A stretch of 64,000 nt of DNA from Alphaproteobacteria bacterium (GTDB lineage Bacteria > Pseudomonadota > Alphaproteobacteria > Reyranellales > Reyranellaceae): positions 1-64,000 of the forward strand of contig VGCH01000006.1 in the NCBI GenBank assembly GCA_016870115.1, given 5' to 3'. Under the pieces are notes generated by a model that was not told the origin of the DNA, searched no databases, and saw only the letters and a list, made by a program, of their open reading frames with translations. Made by a program: the position numbers and the translations under genes. Below are positions 17,058 through 24,754 of this stretch, in pieces. Position 1 is the stretch's first letter. Each line of letters begins with the position of its first letter.

Positions 17058-17888
17058 ATGGCTTCGACCAACTCACTTTCCATCCAGAAACTTTCGCGGC
17101 TGATCGGCCGACCGGACTGTCCGGTCCTGATCGACGTCTGCACCGACGAGGATTTCGCGGCCAACCCGAAGCTCGTCCCGGGCGCAGTACGGCGCGCCTG
17201 GGCCGACGTTGCGACGTGGGGCCCCGGGTTCGCGACCGGCGGCAAGTCGGCCGTCGTCGTCTGCCAGAAGGGATTGAAGCTGAGCCAAGGCGTCGCCGCC
17301 TGGCTGCGACACGCTGGGATTCGCGCTGATGTGCTGGAGGGCGGGATCGCGGCGTGGCAGGCGGCTGGAATGCCCACGGTGAACACCGCGAGCCTGCCGC
17401 CGCGTGACGCGCGTGGCCGGACCGTTTGGGTGACGCGCAGCCGCCCCAAGATCGACCGGATCGCCTGCCCATGGCTGATCCGGCGCTTCGTCGATCCGCA
17501 GGCCGTGTTCCTCTATGTGGCGCCCTCGGAGGTGATGGACGTGGCCGCGCGCTTCGGCGCGACGGTGTTCGATGTCGACCATCCGGATGTCCACTGGAGC
17601 CATCGCGGTGAGCGCTGCACCTTTGACGTCATGGTCGAGGAGTTCGGGCTGAAAACCGAGGCGCTCTCGCGCCTGGCGACGATCGTGCGCGGTGCCGACA
17701 CGGGACGGCCCGAACTCGCGCCGGAGTCCGCCGGCCTGCTGGCCGCCTCGCTTGGTCTGTCGCGCATGTACGACGACGATCTGGAACAGCTCGAGGCCGG
17801 CCTCGCTCTCTACGATGCGTTCTACCGCTGGTGCCGGGACGCGGTCGGCGAGGGCCATGACTGGCCGCCGACGGCGCGCAAGCAGTGA
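17058..17888 (+). CDS. chrB: Rhodanese-ChrB fusion, chromate resistance accessory protein
   Basis: A 276-residue two-domain protein. Residues about 8-108 form a rhodanese-like domain with the active-site loop starting at Cys70 (VVVCQKGLK) and the VLEGGIAAWQAAG ending. Residues from about 122 form the ChrB C-terminal domain, with TRSRPKIDRIACPWLIRRFVD and the VFDVDHPDVHWSHRGERCTFD segment. ChrB proteins sense or help resist chromate, often as regulators of chrA. The stop overlaps the chrA GTG start (GTGA), a clear translational coupling. A start at 16983 is possible but adds 25 unrelated residues. Confidence 0.88.
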   Translation: MASTNSLSIQKLSRLIGRPDCPVLIDVCTDEDFAANPKLVPGAVRRAWADVATWGPGFATGGKSAVVVCQKGLKLSQGVAAWLRHAGIRADVLEGGIAAWQAAGMPTVNTASLPPRDARGRTVWVTRSRPKIDRIACPWLIRRFVDPQAVFLYVAPSEVMDVAARFGATVFDVDHPDVHWSHRGERCTFDVMVEEFGLKTEALSRLATIVRGADTGRPELAPESAGLLAASLGLSRMYDDDLEQLEAGLALYDAFYRWCRDAVGEGHDWPPTARKQ

Positions 17889-19252
17889 CCGCACCCCACG
17901 GCGTTTCCTTCTCCGAGGCGGCCAAGGTCTGGGCCCGCGTCGCCGCGCTCTCGTTCGGCGGCCCGGCCGGCCAGATCGCGGTGATGCACCGCATCTTGGT
18001 GGAGGAGAAAAAGTGGATCGGCGAGCAGCGGTTCCTGCAGGCGCTGAACTATTGCACGCTGCTGCCGGGTCCCGAGGCGCAGCAGCTCGCGACCTACATT
18101 GGCTGGCTGATGCATCGCACCGCCGGCGGATTGATGGCCGGCACGCTGTTCGTGCTGCCCGGCCTGCTCGCCATCATGGCGCTGAGCTGGACTTACGTGC
18201 TGCTCGGCAAGGTGCCGCTGGTCACCGGTCTGTTCTTCGGCCTGAAGGCCGCCGTGCTGGTGATCGTGCTGGAGGCGGTGCTGCGCGTCGGCAAGCGGGC
18301 GCTGCGCAATGCGGTGCTGCGCGCGGTAGCCGCGACGGCGTTCATCGCGATCTTCTTCTACAATGTGCCGTTTCCCGCCATCGTCGCGGGCGCGGCGGTG
18401 CTGGGCTTCATCGGTGGCCGGCTGGACTGGCCGGCCTTCCGCGCCGGTGGCGGGCACGCCTCGGGCGGCGGCCCCCAACTCTCGGACGCGCAGTCACTCT
18501 TGGGGGAGGGAACGCCTGATCACGCGCGACCCAACCTGCGCTGGGCGCTGGCGCTTGGCGGCGCGCTCCTGGTCCTCTGGTTGGTACCCGTGGCGGTGTT
18601 GTGGGCCGGACTGGGTGCCGAAAACACCTTCTCGCGGATCGCGATCTTCTTCAGCAAGCTCGCGGTGGTGACCTTCGGCGGCGCCTATGCGGTGCTGGCG
18701 TATGTCGCGCAGCAGGCGGTCGACACCTATGCTTGGGTGACGCCGGGCGAGATGCTGGATGGGCTCGGCATGGCCGAGTCGACGCCGGGGCCGCTGATCA
18801 TGGTCACCCAGTTCGTGGGATTCCTGGCGGCCTTCCGCGATCCCGGCAGCCTCTCGCCGTTGGTCGCCGGCACGCTGGGCGGGCTGCTCACGACCTGGGT
18901 CACCTTCACGCCGTGTTTCCTCTGGATCTTCGTCGGCGCGCCCTTTGTGGAGGTGCTGCGTGGCAATCGCGCACTCGCGTCGGCACTGCAGGCGGTGACG
19001 GCGGCGGTGGTAGGCGTGATCCTCAATCTCGGGATCTGGTTTGCGCTTCAGGTCCTGTTTGCCGAGCGACGGCCGGCATCGTTTGCCGGTGCCAGCGTCG
19101 ATCTGCCGATCCTCGCCTCGGCCAATCTGCCGGCGATGGCCCTGGCCGCAGCCTGCGCGGTCGCCATCTTCCGCTTCAAGGTCGGGATGGTGCCCGTGCT
19201 CTTGGGCGCAGCCCTTGCGGGCATGGTGGGATCGTTGATCCTGCCGGGCTGA
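17885..19252 (+). CDS. chrA: Chromate efflux transporter
   Basis: A 455-residue long-chain CHR family transporter that exports chromate across the inner membrane. Both homologous CHR halves are visible. The N half has AALSFGGPAGQIAVMHRILVEEKKW and LLPGPEAQQLATYIGW; the C half has KLAVVTFGGAYAVLAYVAQQAVD and STPGPLIMVTQFVGF. The halves are joined by a Gly/Ala-rich linker near 180-220. Translation starts at a GTG overlapping the chrB stop. With ChrB it forms a two-gene chromate resistance unit. Confidence 0.94.
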   Translation: MTAPHGVSFSEAAKVWARVAALSFGGPAGQIAVMHRILVEEKKWIGEQRFLQALNYCTLLPGPEAQQLATYIGWLMHRTAGGLMAGTLFVLPGLLAIMALSWTYVLLGKVPLVTGLFFGLKAAVLVIVLEAVLRVGKRALRNAVLRAVAATAFIAIFFYNVPFPAIVAGAAVLGFIGGRLDWPAFRAGGGHASGGGPQLSDAQSLLGEGTPDHARPNLRWALALGGALLVLWLVPVAVLWAGLGAENTFSRIAIFFSKLAVVTFGGAYAVLAYVAQQAVDTYAWVTPGEMLDGLGMAESTPGPLIMVTQFVGFLAAFRDPGSLSPLVAGTLGGLLTTWVTFTPCFLWIFVGAPFVEVLRGNRALASALQAVTAAVVGVILNLGIWFALQVLFAERRPASFAGASVDLPILASANLPAMALAAACAVAIFRFKVGMVPVLLGAALAGMVGSLILPG

Positions 19253-19255
19253 CGG

Positions 19256-19681
19256 CTAGCCGGCCGGCGGGCGTTCCTTGCGCAGCCAGGCGCGCGCCCG
19301 GTTCCGGTGTGGCTCGGCGATGTGGGCCTGCGCCGTCTTGATGGCCGTCAGGATCACGGCGGCGTCGTCGGCGTAGCCCACGCCAAGGATGAAGTCCGGC
19401 ACGATGTCGATCGGCAGCACGAAATAGGCCAGGGCGCCGAACAGCGTCGCGCGGGCAGAGAGCGGCGTCGCGGGATCGATGGCGCAGAAGTAGGCCGCCA
19501 GCGCGTCCTCAGTGAACGGAATCCGGCCCAGCGTCCGGCGGGCCTTGTTGAGGAACCCGGCATGGACGTGCCGTTCATCGGCCTCCAGCCGGACCGGGTC
19601 GGGAAAGGGCGTGGCCTCTGGCGGGGCGTTCATGGCGGGAAAGTCGGGTCGGGGGGCCGGCTTGGCAAGGGGTGTCGCCAT
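19256..19681 (-). CDS. YkvA-like (DUF1232) protein
   Basis: About 141 residues. The DUF1232 core lies near the middle, with LFGALAYFVLPIDIVPDFILGVGYADDAAVI, which is hydrophobic and probably membrane-associated. The C-terminal tail is basic (NRARAWLRKERPP). Function unknown. No good ribosome site is visible; an ATG at 19681 is chosen, but an in-frame TTG at 19717 or an ATG at 19633 is possible. It is divergent from the SDR gene. Confidence 0.75.
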   Translation of the reverse strand: MATPLAKPAPRPDFPAMNAPPEATPFPDPVRLEADERHVHAGFLNKARRTLGRIPFTEDALAAYFCAIDPATPLSARATLFGALAYFVLPIDIVPDFILGVGYADDAAVILTAIKTAQAHIAEPHRNRARAWLRKERPPAG

Positions 19682-19728
19682 GCTAAAAGCCCGGTCCTTG
19701 CCCTGAAATTGCCTCAACGGAGAGCCTC

Positions 19729-20490
19729 ATGAACGTCAAGGGACAGGCCGTCATCGTCACTGGCGGCGCCTCGGGTCTGGGTGGTGCTACCGCCAGCGCG
19801 CTGGCCGCGGCCGGCGCCAAGGTCGCGATTTTCGACGTCCAGGACGAGCTCGGCGAGAAGAAGGCCCGGGAACTGGGTGGCCTCTACATCAAGACCAACG
19901 TCGCCGACGCCGCCAACACCGAAGCGTCAGTGAAGACGGTCGTGGAGAAGCTCGGCGCTCCGCGCGTGGCGGTGAACTGCGCCGGCATTGGCCGCGCGGC
20001 CCGGACCATCTCGAAGTCGGGTCCGCACGATCTCGGCATGTTCGCCCAGGTGATCCAGGTGAACCTGATCGGCACCTTCAACGTTATCCGGCTGGCAAGC
20101 TGGGCGATGAGCCAGGCCGAGCCGATGGAAGATGGCGAGCGCGGCGTGATCGTGAACACCGCCTCGGTCGCGGCTTTCGACGGCCAGATCGGTCAGGCCG
20201 CCTACTCGGCGTCCAAGGGCGGCGTGGTGGGCATGACGCTGCCGATCGCCCGCGACCTGTCGTCGGTCGGCATCCGGGTCTGCACCATCGCGCCGGGGCT
20301 GTTCCTGACACCGATGATGATGGGTCTGCCGCCGGAGGCGCAAAAGAGCCTTGGCGCCCAGGTGCCGTTTCCCTCGCGGCTGGGCGATCCGGCCGAGTAT
20401 GCCCAGCTCGCCATGTCGATCGTGCAGAACCGGATGCTGAACGGCGAGACGATCCGGCTCGACGGCGCCATCCGTATGGCGCCCAAGTAG
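19729..20490 (+). CDS. SDR-family 3-hydroxyacyl-CoA dehydrogenase-like enzyme
   Basis: A 253-residue NAD(H)-dependent short-chain dehydrogenase. The cofactor motif TGGASGLG lies at 11-18, NCAGI at 83-87, catalytic Ser146, Tyr159 and Lys163. The overall pattern ([27 protein letters not shown] and the [15 protein letters not shown] ending) resembles the type II 3-hydroxyacyl-CoA dehydrogenase (HSD17B10) group. A beta-oxidation role is therefore likely. A GGAGAG site precedes the ATG. Confidence 0.9.
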   Translation: MNVKGQAVIVTGGASGLGGATASALAAAGAKVAIFDVQDELGEKKARELGGLYIKTNVADAANTEASVKTVVEKLGAPRVAVNCAGIGRAARTISKSGPHDLGMFAQVIQVNLIGTFNVIRLASWAMSQAEPMEDGERGVIVNTASVAAFDGQIGQAAYSASKGGVVGMTLPIARDLSSVGIRVCTIAPGLFLTPMMMGLPPEAQKSLGAQVPFPSRLGDPAEYAQLAMSIVQNRMLNGETIRLDGAIRMAPK

Positions 20491-20493
20491 GCC

Positions 20494-20781
20494 TCAGACC
20501 ATCGCGTCGATCGTCCGGGCGAGCGCCTCGTCACGGGCGCTGAGTCCGCCGGCGTCGTGGGTCGTGAGCACGATCTCGACGCGATTGTAGACGTTGGACC
20601 ATTCGGGGTGGTGGTCGGCCTTTTCGGCCGCGATCGCCACCCGGGTCATGAAGGCGAAGGCGGCGCCGAAATCGCTGAAGCGGAAGGACCGGCGGATCGC
20701 GTCCCGGCCCGCCACCTCCTGCCACTCAGGCAGCCCCGCCAGCGCCCGTCGCCGCGCCTCGCCTGCCAGCTTCTCGACCAT
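20494..20781 (-). CDS. phhB: 4a-hydroxytetrahydrobiopterin (pterin-4a-carbinolamine) dehydratase
   Basis: A 95-residue enzyme that dehydrates the 4a-carbinolamine form of pterin cofactors. The active-site motif DHHPEW lies at 56-61 and a further His at 75 (TTHDAGGLS), giving the usual histidine set. Length is normal. The start [11 protein letters not shown] is preceded by a run of G's; a longer in-frame start would add 14 residues. No aromatic amino acid hydroxylase gene is present in the window. Confidence 0.9.
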   Translation of the reverse strand: MVEKLAGEARRRALAGLPEWQEVAGRDAIRRSFRFSDFGAAFAFMTRVAIAAEKADHHPEWSNVYNRVEIVLTTHDAGGLSARDEALARTIDAMV

Positions 20782-20797
20782 CGATCCCCCCGGGGCC

Positions 20798-21493
20798 TTA
20801 CCGCGAAGCCACGGTACCGACATCCGAGCGGTGGCACCAGTTCAGCTGCTCGAAGGGCAGTTTGTGGCGCTGGGCGACCGAGCGGACCGCCACCATGTCG
20901 ATGCAGCGCTGCTTGTCGCGGGAGTAGTGGGTGTTCATCAGCGGGCTGGCGTCGTCGTGCGGCAGGCCGAGCACGTGGCCCAGCTCGTGCTTCATGATGG
21001 CCGCCAGGTCCTTGTTGCCGACCCGGTCGGACAGCACATAGACGTGGCCGCCCTTGATCCCGGACTTGAGCGCCAGGGCGTTGCGCAGCGCGCTCTCCTG
21101 CATCACCGGGTGGCGACCGTCGATCTTGGCGACGACCCAGCCGCCCTGCGCCTTGATGGCGGCATCGGCCGCGGTCGACACGACGTGAGAGCGGTTCACG
21201 ATCTCGAACTTGATCCAGCCGTTCAGGGAGACGTTCCACTCGGCGATCGCCTCACCGATGCGGGCGGCTTCGCGATGGTCGAAGTTGCGGTCGACATGCA
21301 GTTCGATGGTGCGGGTGAAGGCCGGGGCGGAGAGGTTGGTGGTGTAGCGGGAAGAACCGATCGAAGGGGCGGTGGCGTTGCCACCGGCGTCGCGGATCGC
21401 CTCGATGGAGCTGTCGTGCGCCACCGGGACGGAAGCCGAAAGCGCCAGGCCGGCGAGAGCTGCGATCGTGGTGTTGAGAAGCTTGCCGAACAT
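20798..21493 (-). CDS. Secreted matrixin-like zinc metallopeptidase (metzincin)
   Basis: A 231-residue secreted protein with a signal peptide (about 1-25, ALSASVPVA). The complete metzincin zinc motif [12 protein letters not shown] lies at 169-180 and a Met-turn at Met186 (SPLMNTHYS). Upstream [10 protein letters not shown] and IAEWN fit the matrixin fold. Substrates are unknown. It is divergent from another metallopeptidase gene, and the 259 bases between them hold two palindromes and a GATAC repeat motif. It lies just after the pterin dehydratase gene in coordinates but is upstream of it in the transcript, 16 bases apart. Confidence 0.85.
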   Translation of the reverse strand: MFGKLLNTTIAALAGLALSASVPVAHDSSIEAIRDAGGNATAPSIGSSRYTTNLSAPAFTRTIELHVDRNFDHREAARIGEAIAEWNVSLNGWIKFEIVNRSHVVSTAADAAIKAQGGWVVAKIDGRHPVMQESALRNALALKSGIKGGHVYVLSDRVGNKDLAAIMKHELGHVLGLPHDDASPLMNTHYSRDKQRCIDMVAVRSVAQRHKLPFEQLNWCHRSDVGTVASR

Positions 21494-21576
21494 TGTCCTA
21501 CCCCTTGGGTCTCGTGTCGGCGGTGCGTCCGTCGACAGGGCGGGTTATCGGCGCGCTCGGCGTCGTGACCGCGTCG

Positions 21577-21616
21577 CGCAAGCGAGCTTGCGTGTCGCGC
21601 GTATCGTGACGATACG
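21577..21616. promoter_or_regulatory. Pair of adjacent palindromes in the divergent metallopeptidase promoter region
   Basis: CGCAAGC-GA-GCTTGCG occupies 21577-21592 and CGTATCG-TGA-CGATACG occupies 21600-21616. Both are perfect 7-base inverted repeats. Read toward the minus-strand metzincin gene, the second contains CGATAC-GCG-CGACAC, the same layout as the globin upstream motif, and CGCGACGCGGTCACGA follows. The placement about 84-123 bases before the metzincin ATG suggests an operator; a dispersed palindromic repeat is an alternative. Confidence 0.5.
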
Positions 21617-21649
21617 GCCATGCGGCGTGTGACATTGGCGACCCGGGCC

Positions 21650-21687
21650 GCGATACGCGCGATACACGTGCGACGCGGAGCGACACG
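21650..21687 (+). promoter_or_regulatory. GATAC direct-repeat motif upstream of the plus-strand metallopeptidase
   Basis: GCGATACGCGCGATACA (21650-21666) repeats CGATAC at nine-base spacing and matches the globin copy 2 motif at 14 of 17 positions. GCGACAC follows at 21681-21687, as in the other copies. The first motif ends 86 bases before the ATG at 21753. Confidence 0.45.
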
Positions 21688-21752
21688 TTCGGTGAACGAC
21701 CAGTCATTTCCCGCACTTGGCAAGCGCCGTCGGCTGTGGCTATGACGGGGTC

Positions 21753-22211
21753 ATGCCGGTCTTCAGCAACCCGCGTCGCACGCGCCGCTTCGACACCGCG
21801 CCCACGCTTGAGGATGTCGAGGCGATCGCCGCCGAGGCTCTCGCGACGATTCCGGAGGAATTCCGGCGCCATGTCGGCAACGTGCGCATCCAGGTCGACG
21901 ATTTCCCGACCGAGGAGATCGAGAAGGCGATGGAGCTCGAGACGCCGTTCGACCTGCTCGGTCTCTACCAGGGCGTCTCGATGGCAGAGCGTGGCGCCGA
22001 CCACGTCGCCAACGACATCGACCGCATCTTTCTGTATCGCCGCCCGATCCTCGACTATTGGGCCGACAGCGGTGAGGACCTGCCGCACGTCGTGCGCCAC
22101 GTGCTGATCCACGAGATCGGCCACCATTTCGGCCTGAGCGACGACGACATGGAGGCCATCGAGGCACGGGCCGAGGCCGAGGAAGCCGGTCGCCAGCCGG
22201 GAGCCGCATGA
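21753..22211 (+). CDS. Minimal zincin-like metallopeptidase (TTHA0227/DUF1025-type)
   Basis: A 152-residue cytoplasmic protein without a signal peptide. The zinc motif HEIGHHFGLSDD at 120-131 follows HVVRHVLI. The acidic central region (VDDFPTEEIEKAMELETPFDLLGLYQG) is typical of small proteins annotated as metallopeptidase family or minimal MMP-like. Peptidase activity is not firmly established for the family. Its stop overlaps the ATG of the HD-domain gene (ATGA), so the two are co-translated. The start MPVFSNPRR is preferred over a GTG-type start 12 codons upstream. Confidence 0.85.
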   Translation: MPVFSNPRRTRRFDTAPTLEDVEAIAAEALATIPEEFRRHVGNVRIQVDDFPTEEIEKAMELETPFDLLGLYQGVSMAERGADHVANDIDRIFLYRRPILDYWADSGEDLPHVVRHVLIHEIGHHFGLSDDDMEAIEARAEAEEAGRQPGAA

Positions 22212-22747
22212 GCGCGGCCCTCAGAGCCGAACTGCTCGGCATCTATGCCGGCCGCGCCACGCGCCGCTACGGCCTGAGCGACATCAACCAGCTGCAACAC
22301 GCGCTCCAGGCCGCGGCGCACGCCGAGGCCGACGGCGCTTCGCCGGCCACCATCGTGGCCGCCCTGCTGCATGATGTCGGCCACATGATCCACGATCTCG
22401 GCGAGGATCCCGCCTCGGCCGGGATCGACGACCGCCACGAGGCGCTGGGCGCGGACTGGCTCGACACGCGCGTCGGCCCCGAGATCGGCCAGCCGGTGCG
22501 CCTGCATGTCGAAGCCAAACGGTTTCTCTGTGGTACCGAGCCCGGCTATTTCGCCTTGTTGTCCGAGGATTCGGTGCGCAGCCTCGCGCTGCAGGGCGGG
22601 CCGATGTCGTCAGCCGAGGCCGATGCCTTCCGCGCGCTGCCCTTCTCGGCTGAGGCGGTGCGGCTCCGCCGCTACGACGAGGCGGCCAAGGACCCGCGTG
22701 CCCGCACGCCGGATTTCGATCACTTCCTCGGCTATCTCAGGCGCTAG
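22208..22747 (+). CDS. HD-domain diiron oxygenase-like protein (PhnZ-like)
   Basis: A 179-residue HD-fold protein. Residues His31, His55-Asp56, His77, His100 and Asp157 line up, with near-constant offset, with the six ligands of the mixed-valent diiron oxygenase PhnZ (recalled as H34, H58-D59, H80, H104, D161). Tyr21 matches PhnZ Tyr24 in a YxxxxINQLQH segment. The PhnZ Glu27 position is Ser24 here. This suggests an O2-using diiron site rather than a phosphohydrolase, acting on a substrate other than the phosphonate of PhnZ. No phosphonate genes are nearby. It is translationally coupled to the upstream minimal metallopeptidase. Confidence 0.75.
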   Translation: MSAALRAELLGIYAGRATRRYGLSDINQLQHALQAAAHAEADGASPATIVAALLHDVGHMIHDLGEDPASAGIDDRHEALGADWLDTRVGPEIGQPVRLHVEAKRFLCGTEPGYFALLSEDSVRSLALQGGPMSSAEADAFRALPFSAEAVRLRRYDEAAKDPRARTPDFDHFLGYLRR

Positions 22748-22767
22748 GCGCTCCACCGACTGCGCCG

Positions 22768-24183
22768 CTATCCGACGCGACGGACGGCGGGCAGGGTGTA
22801 GCGTCCGTCGAGCGCCGCCGCCTCGGGCTCGTAGAGCCGCATCGTGATCCGCATCGGTCCGCTTGCGGGCGTCGGCAGCCAGTTGGACTCGCCCGCCGCC
22901 GGCCGTTCCGCCTGGAGCGCGATCTCGAGGCTGCCGTCAGGCCCGCGGACCAGGCCGCGCGTGCGGTCGCCGATGGCGTAGCGTTGGATCGGGTTGTCGA
23001 CGAAGAACGCGCGACCCTCCGGCGTCACCTCGTACATCGACAGCGACCAGAAGGCGCGGGCCGGCGGCAGGCGGCCGGCCTCGAAGCGCAGCGTGTAGCG
23101 GGCACCACCCTCCAGCAGCCGCCCGTCGGCGTCGGTGCCGGCGAACATGTAGGTGGCCTCGACCGGTTCCAGCGCGGCAAGGCCGGTGAGCGCGATGTGG
23201 GCGCGGTAGAGATACTCGGTGCCGAAATTGCCGAGGCTGCGGTGCGAATAACCCCAGCCGTCGACAAATCGGCCGAACTGAACGCCTGCGCCCCGGATTG
23301 CCGTTGTCGCTTCGGCCAGACCGGCGAGCACCGCAGTCCGCTCGCCATCGGACAGGCCGCGGGAATCGAAGCGGCGCGCCGGCCGCAGGCGCAGCGGCGC
23401 CAGGCGCTCGACCATCGGGGCGTCCTCGGCGCGCACGGGACTCTCGCCCCAGGCACGCGCGCCGACGTCCAGCACATGGAAGGGATCGTTGCGGTCGATG
23501 GCGGGCCAATCGGCCACCGGCTCGGGCGCGACCACCGTGTTCTGGCGCATGATCTCGCGGGTTTCGTGGATGCGCCTCTCGTTGCGCACATCCGGGGTTT
23601 CGAGCCGCACCCGGCTCTGCAGCAGCCGAACCGCGTTCACGTCCTCGGGCCCATCGACCAGGATACGCCCCAGCAGCCACACCGAATTGGTCGGAGAGCG
23701 GACGAGCGTCACGTCGTCGGGCGCGGTCCCGGTCCAGCTCGGCCCCACGACCATATGCGGGCGCGGCGTGGCGCCATGCAGACGTCGGCACACATAGGCG
23801 AAGTTGTTGGTGAACAGGTCCATGAAGGCGAAGCTGTAGTAGCGCTCGCCCATCTCCGGCAGGGTGAGGAACATCGGTCCGCCCGACAGGTCGAGCCAGC
23901 CCGACGAATACATCGTGTCGTTGTTGGGCGTTGTGACGGCGCGCGAGGTGTGGTCCGCCAGCCGCGGCACATGGATGAAGGTATTGAGCTTGAGGCGGCG
24001 CGGATTGTTCGGATTCACCGTGGCGTTCCAGCGCGTGCGGTACATCTCGACCAGCGGGAACACGAAGATCGCAGCCTCGCGGGCGAGGTCCTTCAACATG
24101 GCGGGGTCTCCCTGGGCACGGGCGGTCCCGGCCGCCAGCAGGGCGGCAGGCGCGAGGGCAGTGAACGAACGACGGCGGATCAT
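22768..24183 (-). CDS. DUF1254/DUF1214 family exported protein
   Basis: A 471-residue protein with a twin-arginine-like signal (MIRRRSFTALAPAALLAAGTARAQ) and hence a likely periplasmic location. The DUF1254 domain covers FPLVEMYRTRWNAT, the TPNNDTMYSSGWLDLSGGP motif and FAYVCRRLHG. The C-terminal DUF1214 part holds RAFWSLSMYEVTPEGRAFFVDNPIQRYAIGDRT. Function is unknown. The start is fixed by an ATGA overlap with the DNA glycosylase gene upstream. Confidence 0.88.
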   Translation of the reverse strand: MIRRRSFTALAPAALLAAGTARAQGDPAMLKDLAREAAIFVFPLVEMYRTRWNATVNPNNPRRLKLNTFIHVPRLADHTSRAVTTPNNDTMYSSGWLDLSGGPMFLTLPEMGERYYSFAFMDLFTNNFAYVCRRLHGATPRPHMVVGPSWTGTAPDDVTLVRSPTNSVWLLGRILVDGPEDVNAVRLLQSRVRLETPDVRNERRIHETREIMRQNTVVAPEPVADWPAIDRNDPFHVLDVGARAWGESPVRAEDAPMVERLAPLRLRPARRFDSRGLSDGERTAVLAGLAEATTAIRGAGVQFGRFVDGWGYSHRSLGNFGTEYLYRAHIALTGLAALEPVEATYMFAGTDADGRLLEGGARYTLRFEAGRLPPARAFWSLSMYEVTPEGRAFFVDNPIQRYAIGDRTRGLVRGPDGSLEIALQAERPAAGESNWLPTPASGPMRITMRLYEPEAAALDGRYTLPAVRRVG

Positions 24184-24740
24184 GCAGCGCTCCGGCGGCT
24201 GGTGCGGCAGGCGCGCACAAAGGACGCGGCCTCCCGCCATGGATCGAGTGTCCAATAGGATCGCGCACGACCTGAGGGCGAGGCCAGCACGAAAACGACC
24301 GCGCCCTCCAGCATGACCGATTGCCGGCCATAGGCGGGACTGGCGGTCCCGAGCACCGGCGCGGCCGCGGCTTTGGCGGTGAAGGCGATGGCCGCCGGCC
24401 TGAAGCGGCGCAGCTTGGCACGCAAGGCGCCGACATCGAAACCATCGCGGCTGAGCTCGTGGTCGGAGCCGATCTCGGTCTTGTTGAGGTCGGTTAGCCC
24501 GAGCCCCAGCCCGGGCAGCAAGCCGAACTCCGCGGGCGCCAGCTGTCGCCCGGTCAACCCGACCGCATGCAGCGCGGTCCAGAAGGAATTGCCCGGATTG
24601 GCGTAGTAGGCGCCGGCCTGGGCCGAGGCGCGGCCGGGCGCGGTCCCGCAGAACACCAGATCGAGGCCAGGCGCCAACACGTCCGGCAGCGGTGGCTTCG
24701 CGCGCCGGCGCGTTCCTCCGCCTTGTGCGGCAGGAGCCAT
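24180..24740 (-). CDS. Mismatch-specific (Mug-type) uracil-DNA glycosylase family protein
   Basis: A 186-residue DNA glycosylase-fold protein, presumably acting on U or T mispairs. Motif A is FCGTAPG (30-36) and is followed by YYANPGNSFW; motif B is ASPSGRAR (153-160). In E. coli Mug the first motif reads GINPG with catalytic Asn18; the aligned residue here is Ala34. Water activation must therefore differ or activity be altered, although this variant may be common in the subgroup. It lies 14 bases after the acyl-CoA dehydrogenase gene and overlaps the DUF1254 gene. Confidence 0.85.
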   Translation of the reverse strand: MAPAAQGGGTRRRAKPPLPDVLAPGLDLVFCGTAPGRASAQAGAYYANPGNSFWTALHAVGLTGRQLAPAEFGLLPGLGLGLTDLNKTEIGSDHELSRDGFDVGALRAKLRRFRPAAIAFTAKAAAAPVLGTASPAYGRQSVMLEGAVVFVLASPSGRARSYWTLDPWREAASFVRACRTSRRSAA

Positions 24741-24754
24741 GGGCGGCGGCGGGA

